Below are positions 8,801-20,452 of a stretch of 64,000 nucleotides of DNA, piece after piece. The notes under the pieces are model-generated. The model was given only the letters and a program-made list of their open reading frames with translations, searched no databases and was not told where the DNA came from. The position numbers and the translations under genes were made by a program. The stretch is from PALSA-894 sp963757565 (GTDB lineage Bacteria; Pseudomonadota; Alphaproteobacteria; Rhizobiales; Xanthobacteraceae), in assembly GCA_963757565.1 (NCBI GenBank), contig CAVWSB010000011.1, positions 1,488,001 to 1,552,000 of the forward strand. Direction: 5' to 3'. Numbering within the stretch: the first letter of the stretch is position 1; each line of letters starts with the position of its first letter.

Positions 8801-9304
8801 CTACGGCTGCTTCAAGCTCTCGCTCAGCGCCGCCTTCAGCGACCATGCCTTCGGCTTGATGAAGGTGCGCACGTCGTCGATCGCCCAGCGTCCGTTCTCG
8901 CGGATGAAATCGTAGCGCACGACGTTCTCGCGCGGGTCGTTGCGATGAAACGGCTCGTCGGACTTCAGCGTCGCCGCCACGGTCGCGCGCGCCGCATCCT
9001 GCCGCTCGACCTTCACGGCGGCGGACGACACCTCCATGCCCTGCGAATTGCTGGCGACATCGAAGCCCGGCACCGGCTCGTCCTCGTCGGGCGTGCCGTC
9101 ATCGGATTTCTTCCACAGCGCGGCGAGCGTCCTGGAGAGCGCGGGCCGCGCGGCGGCGCGCATCTGCAGCGAGACCGCGGCCTCGGAGGGGTCGCCTTTG
9201 GCGTAGATCGATTTGACGATGCCGGCCGGATCGGAGCTTTGGGCGGCGAGGGGAGAGCAGGCGAGGGAGAGGAGCGCGGTGAGGACAAGGCGGCGGGACG
9301 GCAT
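8801..9304 (-). CDS. secreted protein of the DUF3828 type
   Basis: This 167-residue protein has a signal peptide (MPSRRLVLTALLSLACSPLAAQ, cleavage after AAQ). The mature part, with IVKSIYAKGDPSEAAV at its start and NGRWAIDDVRTF near its end, resembles the DUF3828 family of small periplasmic proteins, whose function is unknown. An ATG at 9304 and an intact frame support the call. It is divergent from the TRIC-type gene, with a palindromic repeat between them. Confidence 0.65.
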   Translation of the reverse strand: MPSRRLVLTALLSLACSPLAAQSSDPAGIVKSIYAKGDPSEAAVSLQMRAAARPALSRTLAALWKKSDDGTPDEDEPVPGFDVASNSQGMEVSSAAVKVERQDAARATVAATLKSDEPFHRNDPRENVVRYDFIRENGRWAIDDVRTFIKPKAWSLKAALSESLKQP

Positions 9305-9374
9305 GGGGACTCCGGAGCGCGATTGCGCCTCCCGTTAGTCTCAAGCGGCGCGGCGAACGTTCAATCCCTCACTC

Positions 9375-9458
9375 GTCATGGCCGGGCTTGACCCGGCCAT
9401 CCACGTCTTCCTTTCTTGCAAGCAAGGCGTGGATGCCCGGCACAAGGCCGGGCATGAC
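9375..9458. repeat. intergenic imperfect palindrome
   Basis: GTCATGGCCGGGCTTG (9375-9390) faces CAAGGCCGGGCATGAC (9443-9458), with an inner CCATCCACG / CGTGGATGC pair. It lies between the divergent DUF3828 and TRIC genes, just ahead of the latter's ribosome site. It resembles the element at 5633-5736 in size and in beginning with GTCAT. Confidence 0.6.
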
Positions 9459-9473
9459 GGAAGAGGCATCACC

Positions 9474-10132
9474 ATGCTGGGGACCTTCCTGACCGCGATC
9501 GACTGGTTCGGCGTGGCGGTGTTCGCCGTGACCGGCGCGCTTGTCGCCTCGCGCAAGCGCATGGATATTTTCGGCTTCATGCTGCTCGGCTGCGTCACCG
9601 GCATGGGCGGCGGCACGCTGCGCGACCTGATGCTGGGCAGCGCTGCCGGTGTTCTGGGTGCGCGAGCCGGTCTATCTCGCGATCTGCGCCGGCGTATCGG
9701 CCGCGACCTTCTTCCTCGCGCACATCCCGGAGTCGCGCTACCGCGTGCTGCTCTGGCTCGACGCTGCGGGGCTCGCGCTGTTCTGCGTGGTCGGCGCGGA
9801 TCGCGCGCTGACGGCCGGCGCGAGCGCCTTCATCGCAATCGCGATGGGCGTGGTGACGGGCACCTTCGGCGGCGTGATGCGCGATATTTTAGGCGGCGAA
9901 AGCCCGCTGATCCTGCGGCGGGAGATTTACGTCACGGCCGCGCTCGCGGGCGCGGCGGTGTTCGTCGGGCTGCTTGCGCTTGGCATTGGCAGCGCGATCG
10001 CCGCGTGGGCGGCTTCGCGCGTGCTTCGTCATCCGCGCGCTCGCGCTGCACTACGGCTGGTCGCTGCCGGTGTACCGGGCGCGGGAAGGGCGGACGATGG
10101 AGGAGGTGGAGCGGTTGGGACGGGACAAGTAA
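9474..10132 (+). CDS. TRIC cation channel family protein (UPF0126/YicG-like), frame-disrupted
   Basis: The protein is a seven-helix membrane protein made of two repeated halves. Each half has its glycine-rich hinge, seen as GCVTGMGGGTLRDLMLG and GVVTGTFGGVMRDILGGESP. Prokaryotic TRIC proteins conduct potassium-like cations. The reading starts at the ATG at 9474 behind a GGAAGAGG ribosome site. It is broken near 9641 (an extra base before LPVFWVREPVYL) and near 10015 (an extra base before CFVIRALALHYGW), and ends at the TAA at 10132. Both breaks are single insertions with the family sequence continuing in the next frame. Confidence 0.75.
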
Positions 10133-10358
10133 CCCGTGAGCGCGCTGCACGAGCGTGTATTGCACTCGACTGCGGCGCGATCTCCTAGGGTGGGGAAGCG
10201 GCGTGCGACGCCGTGCACATGCCAATGACGGCTCGCGAAGCAAACTCCAGATTGCATCGCTTTCGGCTTCGGATACGATACCTAAAGCTGCACACAAGCG
10301 GTCGACGAATATCCTCGGCCCGCTGCTTTCGCCGTGTGCTCGTAGCAGGGAAGATAAA

Positions 10359-10604
10359 ATGAGCGCTCCACCTATCAGCTCAGGACCCAGCAGAACGACG
10401 CCGCTCGCAATCGCATTAGCGATTCTGCTCGTAATTCCCGGAGTGTTCGTTGGCGGGCTTGCAGTTGTTGTGTATCTATTTTTTACGAAGCTTGGAATGC
10501 TACGCGCAGGTGGTGGCTCATCATGGATACCGTTCCTAGATGGGGTATTTCATATCGTTTGGCTGCTGCTGATCCCCGAGGTCATTGGGGAGTTGTGGCA
10601 GTAG
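10359..10604 (+). CDS. small membrane protein, unknown function
   Basis: This 81-residue protein has a strong central helix (about residues 16-42, AIALAILLVIPGVFVGGLAVVVYL) and a second hydrophobic stretch near the C terminus (DGVFHIVWLLLIPEVIG). A GCAGGGA ribosome-like site precedes the ATG by about eight bases. Base composition falls from here rightward compared with the flanking GC-rich genes. I do not recognise a family. The 226 bases upstream (10133-10358) show nothing else I can support. Confidence 0.5.
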   Translation: MSAPPISSGPSRTTPLAIALAILLVIPGVFVGGLAVVVYLFFTKLGMLRAGGGSSWIPFLDGVFHIVWLLLIPEVIGELWQ

Positions 10605-10659
10605 GAGGCGCTCTGTTTTAAGCTTTTTGGCTTTCAAACGATCAAGCAGAGAAATAGTA

Positions 10660-10815
10660 ATGTACACGGTCGTGACTGTGTATTTAATATATGGACTGAT
10701 TCTCATTGCGTTTGATCTGTTTCAAAGCGGATTTTCCGAGCGCACTTTTGAATTAGCTGGGTTTGCGATAGGAATTGTTGGCGGCGGGGTCGTCGCACTT
10801 CAAACGCCACAATAG
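10660..10815 (+). CDS. possible 51-residue membrane peptide
   Basis: A short reading starts at the ATG at 10660 (MYTVVTVYLIYGLILIAFDLF) and holds two hydrophobic stretches, the second being FAIGIVGGGVVAL. It sits 55 bases after the previous small membrane gene in the AT-richer patch. No ribosome site is strong and no family is recognised, so it may be chance. It resembles its neighbours in being tiny and membrane-bound. Confidence 0.3.
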   Translation: MYTVVTVYLIYGLILIAFDLFQSGFSERTFELAGFAIGIVGGGVVALQTPQ

Positions 10816-10867
10816 TATGCCTTTGGAGGTCGCGATCCTAGAATAGTCGAATAAAATCGGAATCGAC

Positions 10868-11196
10868 ATGTACGAAGAAAAGAAAACGAAGACTAAAAGG
10901 CGTATCTCGATTAGCGTTTTCACCGATCTTCCGTGGGTGGTCAGGGCGTTTCTGTACCTATTTATTGTCATTCTGATCGGGGTTGCGATATTCAGCCTGA
11001 TGGTCACTTCTTCGACATCCCAGCCTTCAATAAAGTCTCTGAAGAACTCACGAGCTTCCTGAAACTCGTTGTTGGTGCCGTCATCGGTTCCTTGTCGAGC
11101 GAAGCTCATAAGCGCCTCAAGGGGAAGGATTCCGAACTCTCCGACGGCGAGCGGACCAATTCTGCTGAACATCAACCCTCCAGCCTTACAAAATGA
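10868..11196 (+). CDS. membrane-anchored hypothetical protein, probably frame-disrupted
   Basis: The first part has a lysine-rich N terminus (MYEEKKTKTKRR) and one strong helix (about residues 27-47, RAFLYLFIVILIGVAIFSL). Near 11010 the sense switches frame to DIPAFNKVSEELTSFLKLVVGAVIGSLSSEAHKRL, ending at 11196. Read together, the product is about 108 residues with an N-terminal anchor and a helical soluble tail. If the shift is real the first frame alone gives a 64-residue protein. No family is recognised. The low GC content matches its neighbours and suggests recent acquisition. Confidence 0.4.
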
Positions 11197-11274
11197 TCTG
11201 AAGCCAATATCTGGGTGGCTCATGATTTCGAGAGAACGCCCTCTCCAATGTTAATCGGATTGCGCATAATGAAG

Positions 11275-11757
11275 ATTATCTAGAGCGAAAAACGAAGCCA
11301 ACGGAAAGATAAACACTATTAAATACCCGAATATAAACCAGGCGAAAGTCCCAAATAAAATGGTCGTAGCAAAGAACTCAATCCATAGCCTTGAAACGAA
11401 ACCGATGCCAATATTTCCCGTGAATTGTATAAAGGGACACCTACGGTTAGCTCCAGTTGGGTGAATTCGTTCCGGCGCGTTGAACCTTTGTCAATCCTAT
11501 TCAGTTTCTTTTGGTTCTCGTAGGCGAAGCGGGCCAGCTGCTGCATGTTCATCCGCATAATCAAAACTCGGGCAGCCCTGCGCTACGCTGCGAAGCGAAT
11601 GCTACTTGGTACGGCAGGGTCATGTGGACGACTTGTTCATCGCCATATAAACTCCTACATGGTCAATTGACGACGACGTAAAATATATCATCGCCCAAGA
11701 CAGGTTTGAGTTTAGTCGTTGTGTGAAGACCAAATCGCCTGGTTTCAGTTTCGCCAT
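11275..11757 (-). pseudogene. papain-like (NlpC/P60 or YiiX/C92 type) hydrolase, broken
   Basis: The reading from the ATG at 11757 begins MAKLKPGDLVF and continues to SSSIDHVGVYM, a pattern shared by permuted papain-like amidases: a KPGDLVF strand followed by a catalytic-type His in DHVGVYMGD. Restoring one G near 11637 extends it as GDEQVVHMTLPYQVAF. It then jumps frame near 11570 to RVLIMRMNMQQLARFAYENQ. A further shift near 11420 opens a C-terminal transmembrane stretch (ILFGTFAWFIFGYLIVFIF) ending close to 11275. No clear catalytic Cys is visible. Composition is AT-rich. It may be truly decayed or a victim of sequence error. Confidence 0.35.
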
Positions 11758-11909
11758 GTCCTTGCGGCGGATAACATCTAATGAACCCAACAGCCATACC
11801 CCTCTTCGTTGGGTGTCACAGATTGGCCGTAGCCTATGTTGAAATAAATTCCATATAATTCCAAAGGGCAAAGAGCATGGCGCCGCCATCTTTACTAATC
11901 ATAAAACCT

Positions 11910-14868
<2,959 letters not shown>

Positions 14869-14877
14869 GAGGCACAG

Positions 14878-14892
14878 GAACATAATGAGAAC
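14878..14892. promoter_or_regulatory. LexA (SOS) box in the uvrA promoter
   Basis: The sequence is GAAC-ATAATGA-GAAC, an exact match to the alphaproteobacterial LexA operator (GAAC-N7-GAAC, or GTTC-N7-GTTC on the other strand). It lies 10-24 bases upstream of the uvrA start, where repressor binding would block transcription. It is about 275 bases from the divergent protease-fusion gene, so control of that gene from this site is less likely. uvrA is a standard SOS gene. Confidence 0.85.
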
Positions 14893-15167
14893 ACGAGAGA
14901 TTTGGCCACCCGCCCAGCCATTGCATGGCGGGACTGGCGCGGCGACACGCATTGTGGATAACGAAGACGGCGTCAGTTCAGGCGCCGCTGAAGTACAGGA
15001 TTTGGGGGCGGGAAGGTGGGCTGGCAAGGCGCGAGGACGTCGAAAACTTCAAGTCGCCTCGAGAGCGGCGTGGCAACTCGACCGGCGCCGCTGCGTATTG
15101 GAACTGCCATGTAGTTGTGGGAAATTCGCGCTAAGGTTGGTTGCGGTTAGAAGTTCGGGAGGGCGCC

Positions 15168-17471
15168 GTGGACCTCAGTCCCTATCAGCACGACTCCGAC
15201 GAGTTCGCGCACCTTTCGCTGCATGATCTATTGGAGGCGCGCGAGCTCTATCACGTCTACCTCGTGCGCCACCCCAACGTGGTGGCGACGGCACTCGGTC
15301 GCTACCGGATCCGCAAGGGAGACAGCTGGCCGGACGAACATGGGTCAGGTTCAATCCACCAGACCGGTCCGCGCACAATCGAGAATTCGGAAGTCCGACC
15401 CTATTCGTGGCCGTCGATTATGGTGTTCGTCGACCGCTGGCTCGACGAGGCGCAGTTTTCGGGACAGACACGCGCGAGCCAGGATCGGTACGCGGGGGAT
15501 ACACCAGAGCGGTTCCGGCCGGACCAGAAGGTCCCTCAGTTCCTGTTCCTGCCCGACGGACGCCGTGTCCCGCTTTGCGTGATGCTGGCGCCGGCCGAGC
15601 GCGCGGCGCTGCCGCCAAGCCCTGTCGCGCCGATGTTTCCGCTCGACAATGTCGGCGGCGGATATCCGGTCTATGCGCGCGTACAGGGCCGTGAGCACAT
15701 CGCGACGATCTCATGTCTTGTTTCCGACGGCCACAAGATCTACGCGCTGACCAACCGCCATGTCGTCGGCGCCCCCGGCGAAGTGCTCTACTCGATCCTT
15801 GACGGCGAGACAGTCCGCATCGGGACGGCCGCGGCCGCGCAGTTCAAGAGCGTGCCGTTCGCCAGGATGTATCCGGGATTTCCGGATGCGGACCTGCTGG
15901 TCAATCTCGATGTCGGCATGATCGAGCTTGACGATGTCGAGCGATGTTCGGCGAAGATTGCCGGTATCGGCGAAATCGGCCCGATGGCGGATTACTCGGC
16001 GCAAAGCCTGTCCTTGTCGCTGATCGGGTGTCAGGTCTGCGGCAGCGGTGTCGGCAGCGGCCTGATGCGCGGTGAAATCCAAGCGCTCTTTTATCGTTAC
16101 AAGTCGCAAGGCGGCTTCGAATACGTTGCGGACCTGATGATCGGTCCGCGCACCGCGCCGCTCGAAAAGGACATCACGCCGCCGACGCCCTTCGAGACGC
16201 ATCCGGGCGACTCCGGCACGTTGTGGACACTCGAGCCGTTTCGTCCAGACCAGAATGGCGACATGCCGTTGCCCCTGCCGCTTGCCGTGCAGTGGGGCCA
16301 GAGCACGCTTGTGTCCGGCCCGGAAGCCAAGGTGCAGTCCTTTGCGTTGGCGACGCTGCTCAGTCGCGTATGCAGCATGCTCGAGGTCGATCCGATCCGC
16401 GATCTCAACAAGGACCGCCCGGAAACCTGGGGCGACGTCGGTCACTTCTCGATCGCGTCGCGCATTGCAGCCACGCTCTCCGACAACGTGCCGAAGCTCG
16501 CCATGCTGATGAAGAACAATCTCGAAATCATCAGCCACAAGGACGACAAGATTAAATCCGGTCAGTTCGGCACGATGTCGACGGCGCCGTTCGTTCCGAT
16601 GGCCGATGTCCCGGACTTCGTCTGGAAGCATGGGAAGCAGGGTTTTTCGCGGGGCGCCGAAGGCCCCAACCATTTCGCCGACATGGATCAGCCGCGCACC
16701 GACAAGAAAACACTTCTTGCTCTGTCGAAGGACAAGAAGTTCTTCGATCCGGACAAGTGGAATGCGTTCTATGAGCAGCTCACCGACGCCGACGCGGGCG
16801 GCAAGATCACCTGGCAGCATCGCGGTTTACTCCCGTTCCGCGTCTGGCAGATTTTCGACGAAATGGCCGGTTTCGCGGCGGACAAGAAGTTCGACGAGTT
16901 TGTCTGCGCGGCCGGCGTACTGGCGCATTATGTCGGCGACGCCTGCCAGCCACTGCACATTTCTTTCAAGCATGACGGCGACCCGACACAGAAGACTGGA
17001 GGGAAGAGTTTCGGTGCCGGCGTACACGATGTCTACGAGTCGAAGATGGTGGGGAAGATTGCCGGCGACATTCTCACCGGTCTGGACGCCACGCCGAAGG
17101 TCAAGAAAACCGAGCTGGTCAAGAGCGGCCGCGAAGCAGGGCTGAAGACCCTGGACCTGATGCGGCAGACGTTCGCGACCCTTCCGCCTGACGACATCAT
17201 CGAGGCTTTCGCGAATCCAGGTGCGGACAAGCCGGTCGACGCGCTGGTGAAGAAGTGCGGCCCGAAGACCATTCAGGTGATGCAGGACGGCGTACATCTG
17301 CTGGCGGTGCTGTGGGAGAGCGCCTGGACGCTCGGCAAGGGCGAGCAGGGCGTGGCATCAACCGCAAGCCTCACGCCCGGCGGTGCGATGTCGATCATCG
17401 CGAAGAATACGTTCCTCACCTCGTACTCGGTTGGAAAGATTGGAGCGCATCTGAAGGGCAAGCCCGCCTAG
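15168..17471 (+). CDS. trypsin-like serine protease fused to a zinc-dependent phospholipase C / S1-P1 nuclease-type domain
   Basis: The 767-residue protein starts at the GTG at 15168, behind a GGAGG site; no signal peptide or membrane helix is seen. Residues 1-160 are unassigned. Residues about 165-400 look like a trypsin-like protease: His198 (TNRHVVG), Asp248 (VNLDVGMIEL) and Ser349 (HPGDSGT) form the triad. Residues 421-740 look like a zinc phospholipase C/S1-P1 domain: Trp421 and His426 (WGDVGH) match the mature N terminus of P1 nuclease, His587, Asp591 and His597 (HYVGDACQPLH) match the zinc motif with exact spacing, and His620-Glu624 (HDVYE) is PLC-like. His502-Asp505 (HFAD) may be a further ligand. 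In relatives the alpha-amino group of Trp1 binds zinc, so the protease part may release this domain. Function is otherwise unknown. Confidence 0.7.
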   Translation: MDLSPYQHDSDEFAHLSLHDLLEARELYHVYLVRHPNVVATALGRYRIRKGDSWPDEHGSGSIHQTGPRTIENSEVRPYSWPSIMVFVDRWLDEAQFSGQTRASQDRYAGDTPERFRPDQKVPQFLFLPDGRRVPLCVMLAPAERAALPPSPVAPMFPLDNVGGGYPVYARVQGREHIATISCLVSDGHKIYALTNRHVVGAPGEVLYSILDGETVRIGTAAAAQFKSVPFARMYPGFPDADLLVNLDVGMIELDDVERCSAKIAGIGEIGPMADYSAQSLSLSLIGCQVCGSGVGSGLMRGEIQALFYRYKSQGGFEYVADLMIGPRTAPLEKDITPPTPFETHPGDSGTLWTLEPFRPDQNGDMPLPLPLAVQWGQSTLVSGPEAKVQSFALATLLSRVCSMLEVDPIRDLNKDRPETWGDVGHFSIASRIAATLSDNVPKLAMLMKNNLEIISHKDDKIKSGQFGTMSTAPFVPMADVPDFVWKHGKQGFSRGAEGPNHFADMDQPRTDKKTLLALSKDKKFFDPDKWNAFYEQLTDADAGGKITWQHRGLLPFRVWQIFDEMAGFAADKKFDEFVCAAGVLAHYVGDACQPLHISFKHDGDPTQKTGGKSFGAGVHDVYESKMVGKIAGDILTGLDATPKVKKTELVKSGREAGLKTLDLMRQTFATLPPDDIIEAFANPGADKPVDALVKKCGPKTIQVMQDGVHLLAVLWESAWTLGKGEQGVASTASLTPGGAMSIIAKNTFLTSYSVGKIGAHLKGKPA

Positions 17472-17570
17472 ACGCGACCCCGTCCCATGCCGCACTTGCC
17501 CATCGGGCCTTAGCGCTGGATAACCCAAGACAGCGCCAGTTCCGGCGCCCTCAACAACGAGAAATTTGGG

Positions 17571-18387
17571 ATGAAACGCCTCGAAAACAAGATCGCCATC
17601 GTGGTCGGTGCGGGCCAGGGACCGGGAACCGGCATGGGGAACGGGCGGGCGACCGTGATCCGCTTCGTGCAGGAGGGCGCGAAGGTGTTCTGCGCCGACA
17701 AGGACGTGGCGTCGGCCGAGGAAACCGTTGCGATGGCCAAGAAGGAAGCCAGGGATGGCGGCGACGCGGCGGCGTTCGAGGCGGACGTCACGCGCGAAGC
17801 CTCGATGAAGGCCATGATCGATGCCTGCAAGGCCAGGTGGGGCCGCATCGACATCCTGCATTACAATGTCGGCTTTTCGATCGCGGGTGGCGACGCGCCG
17901 CCGACCGAGATCACCGAGGAAGCTTTCGACCGCATCATGACCGTCAACCTGCGCGGCATGGTGATGGCGGTGAAGCACGTGCTGCCGATCATGCGCGAAC
18001 AGAAGGCCGGCGTGATCCTCGGCATCTCGTCGCTCGCCGCGTGGGAGAAGTATCCGTACGTGACCTACAAGATTTCCAAGTCCGCGATGGTCGCCTACCA
18101 GCAGCAGATCGCGATCCAGAACGCCGAATTCGGCATTCGTTCGAACGTGATCCTGCCGGGGCTGATGGACACGCCGATGGCGGTCGACACGCGTGCCCGG
18201 CACGCCAACAAGCCGCGTGCCGAGATCGCCGCGATGCGCGATGCGCGCGTGCCGCTTGCGCAAGAAGATGGGCACCGCCTGGGACGTGGCGAACGCCGCG
18301 CTGTTCCTCGCCTCGGACGAGGCGAACTTCATCACCGGCGTGCAGCTACCCGTCGATGGCGGTTCGCTGGTGGATATCGGGCACTAA
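17571..18387 (+). CDS. short-chain dehydrogenase/reductase, frame-disrupted near the 3' end
   Basis: This is a classical SDR of about 271 residues. The cofactor loop GAGQGPGTGMG is at residues 13-23, the structural NVGF at 99-102, the catalytic Ser at 153-154 and the Tyr-Lys pair at Tyr166/Lys170 (YKISK). The spaced glycine loop and ADKD after the second strand leave NAD versus NADP open. One extra base near 18258 shifts the frame; the protein resumes as KKMGTAWDVANAALFLASDEANFITG and ends in the SDR-typical PVDGGSLVDIGH at the TAA at 18387. The substrate is not predictable. It is followed by an SRPBCC gene 51 bases downstream. Confidence 0.8.
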
Positions 18388-18438
18388 TCCGGCGCGAGAC
18401 GTTAGCGCGCGCTCTATCTGGAACAACGGAGATCAGCG

Positions 18439-18883
18439 ATGCCCGGCACCGTTCGACTGCACCGCGTGCTCACAACCAAACCCAACAAAGTCTATCGCGC
18501 TTTTCTCGAGGCCGATGCTTTGGCGAAGTGGCTGCCGCCCAACGGCTTTGCCTGTACGGTGCATCATCTCGACGCGGAAGTCGGCGGCACCCGCAAGGCG
18601 TCATTCCGCAACTTCACGACCGGATTGAGTCTACAGCTTCGGCGGAAGCTATCTAGAACTCGTGCCGGACGAGCGCTTGCGTTACGCGGACAAGTTTGAC
18701 GATCCGAATTTGCCCGGTGAGATGCAGGTGACGGTGACGCTCAAGGCGGTGCTGGTCGGTACCGAGGTCACGATCGTGCAGGAGGGCATCCCCGACGCGA
18801 TCCCGGTAGAGGCCTGCTACCTCGGCTGGCAGGAGTTGCTGCGCAATCTCGCCCGGCTCGTTGAGCCGGACATCAGGCAATAG
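18439..18883 (+). CDS. SRPBCC (AHSA1-like) domain protein, frame-disrupted
   Basis: The protein is a small helix-grip fold of about 147 residues related to the Aha1 C-terminal domain family. The N terminus (VLTTKPNKVYRAFLEADALAKW) and the later LVPDERLRYADKFDD and ACYLGWQELLRNLARLVEP segments are typical. One extra base near 18628 shifts the frame between FRNFTTGL and VYSFGGSYLELV. Members bind hydrophobic ligands or act as activators or toxin-resistance proteins; no specific role can be assigned. It is probably co-transcribed with the SDR gene upstream. Confidence 0.7.
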
Positions 18884-19001
18884 ATCGCGCGTAGCGACTG
18901 TCGCGTGGACAGGGCTGCATGTCCGAGGACGTGCCGCAAAGCAACATTCGCTCATTTGCTATTGAAAATGGTCCATGGTCGGCGGGATACGAAATGTATC
19001 T

Positions 19002-20054
19002 TCATGCATCTTTCATCGCCCGCAACGCCTTCGTGACGCGCTCAACTGCCCGCGGACCATCCGGATCGGCTGGAGCTAATTCGGAGAATTTCTTGAAGTC
19101 CGCCAATGCGCGTTGCAGGTCGCTCTTCCGTTCCCATGATGCACCGCGGTTAAAGAACGCCGTCGCATCGTTTGGATCAAGCCGGATCGCTTCGTTGAAA
19201 TCCTCGATGGCGCGGTCGTTCTGGCCTTTCGCCTTAAAAGCGAGACCGCGATTGTTGAACAAATCCGCGTCGTTCGGGTTGAGGCGGATCGCTTGGTCAT
19301 AATCCTCGATCGCGCGGTCGTATTGGCTTTTGGCCCTGTAGGCGAGGCCGCGGTTGTTGAATAAATCTGAGTCGTTCGGATTGAGTTCGATTGCGTGGCT
19401 GAAATCCTCGACGGCGCGGTCGTTGTCGCCTTTGGCCTTGTAGGCGAGACCGCGGTTGTTGAACGCCTGCACGGTGTTCGGCTTAAGACGGATCGCCTGG
19501 CTGAAATCGTCGATGGCGCGGTCGGTTTCGCCTTTGTCGCTATAGGCGTTGCCGCGGTTGTAGAATGCTTCTGCGAGGTCGGGATTAAGCCGGATCGCTC
19601 GGTCGAAATCCTCAACGGCGCTGTCGTTTTGGCCTTTGTCCTTGTACGCGAGACCGCGATTGTTGAACAAATCTGCGTCGTTCGGAGTGAGCCGGATCGC
19701 GTGGTTTAGATCCGCAATGGCGCGGTCGTATTGACCCATGGCGTAGTACGCGTGACCGCGATTGCTGAATGCCGCGCTGGTCGCATCAAGCCGGATCGCC
19801 TCGCTGCAATCTTCAATGGCTTTGTCGTTTTCCTGCTTCTCGGGCCACTCCGCGCAACGATTTGTAAGGAGCTCGGCAAGCTGACGACCGCTGTACCGGC
19901 CGGAATTGATGGCCCGGGTGCAGGCGGCGATTGCCTGGTCGCCGGATTCCTTGAGGCACGTATCGCGATCGTCGGCCGCAGCGGCCGGCGCTGCCAGCCA
20001 GACTGTCGATGTGATTGCCAAAGCGGCCAGCGTGCCGCGCAGTATAGCCGTCAT
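19002..20054 (-). CDS. secreted tetratricopeptide repeat protein
   Basis: The 350-residue protein has a signal peptide (about residues 1-26, ending AAPAAAA) and then about eight TPR units of 34 residues. Core pattern examples are AFNNRGLAYKAKGDNDRAVEDF and LFNNRGLAFKAKGQNDRAIEDF. The units are close copies, so the DNA shows a 102-base periodicity over about 19150-19800. TPR arrays make protein-binding superhelices; an extracytoplasmic scaffold role is the likely inference. A short conserved region with cysteines precedes the repeats (TCLKESGDQAIAACTRAIN). The near-identity of units suggests recent expansion. Confidence 0.85.
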   Translation of the reverse strand: MTAILRGTLAALAITSTVWLAAPAAAADDRDTCLKESGDQAIAACTRAINSGRYSGRQLAELLTNRCAEWPEKQENDKAIEDCSEAIRLDATSAAFSNRGHAYYAMGQYDRAIADLNHAIRLTPNDADLFNNRGLAYKDKGQNDSAVEDFDRAIRLNPDLAEAFYNRGNAYSDKGETDRAIDDFSQAIRLKPNTVQAFNNRGLAYKAKGDNDRAVEDFSHAIELNPNDSDLFNNRGLAYRAKSQYDRAIEDYDQAIRLNPNDADLFNNRGLAFKAKGQNDRAIEDFNEAIRLDPNDATAFFNRGASWERKSDLQRALADFKKFSELAPADPDGPRAVERVTKALRAMKDA

Positions 20055-20148
20055 CAGGATCGTTCCTTGGACACCAGCTCGGGATCGCCTGGCGACCCGA
20101 CTGAACCTCGATGCACGGTCCTTTGGTCGTTATTACCGGGCAGACGGT

Positions 20149-20350
20149 TCAAGCTGATACGGCGACGGGTACTGGCTCGCCATTCTCACTCTTCGGAAAA
20201 GGCCGGGACGTCATCGCGATCAGGAACGCGCCGAGCCCCATGCCGAACGATCCGAGATAGAGCCACGTATCGCTCGTGAATGAATTGTAGATCGGACCGC
20301 CGACGATCGGGCCGGTCGACATGCCGAGGTTGCCGGCCATCGCCGCGAAG
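20149..20350 (-). pseudogene. truncated C-terminal copy of an MFS transporter
   Basis: The translation AGNLGMSTGPIVGG, then YNSFTSDTWLYLGSFGMGLGAFLIAM and a short tail, closely matches the last 65 residues of the intact MFS transporter at 20793-22010. The DNA over 20201-20350 and 20840-20980 is visibly about 90% identical. Upstream of 20350 the resemblance stops and the reading turns to unrelated sequence. It is therefore a leftover from a partial tandem duplication, with the ABM gene at 20453 lying between the two copies. Confidence 0.75.
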
Positions 20351-20452
20351 CCCGACGCCCGCGCCGATCCCACGCGACACTTCGGCCGGGGCCGAGATAT
20401 CTTTCCCCGCCGCCCTGCTAGTACGAGGATGCGCGAAGGGCAGGAGCTCCCG

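Noticed and set aside
14878..14892. Idea that the LexA box also controls the protease fusion gene
   Set aside because: The box is about 275 bases from that start and adjoins uvrA; there is no second box nearer the fusion gene.
19076..19800. CRISPR-like regular repeats
   Set aside because: The periodicity is 102 bases without spacers and is fully explained by TPR units of a coding gene.
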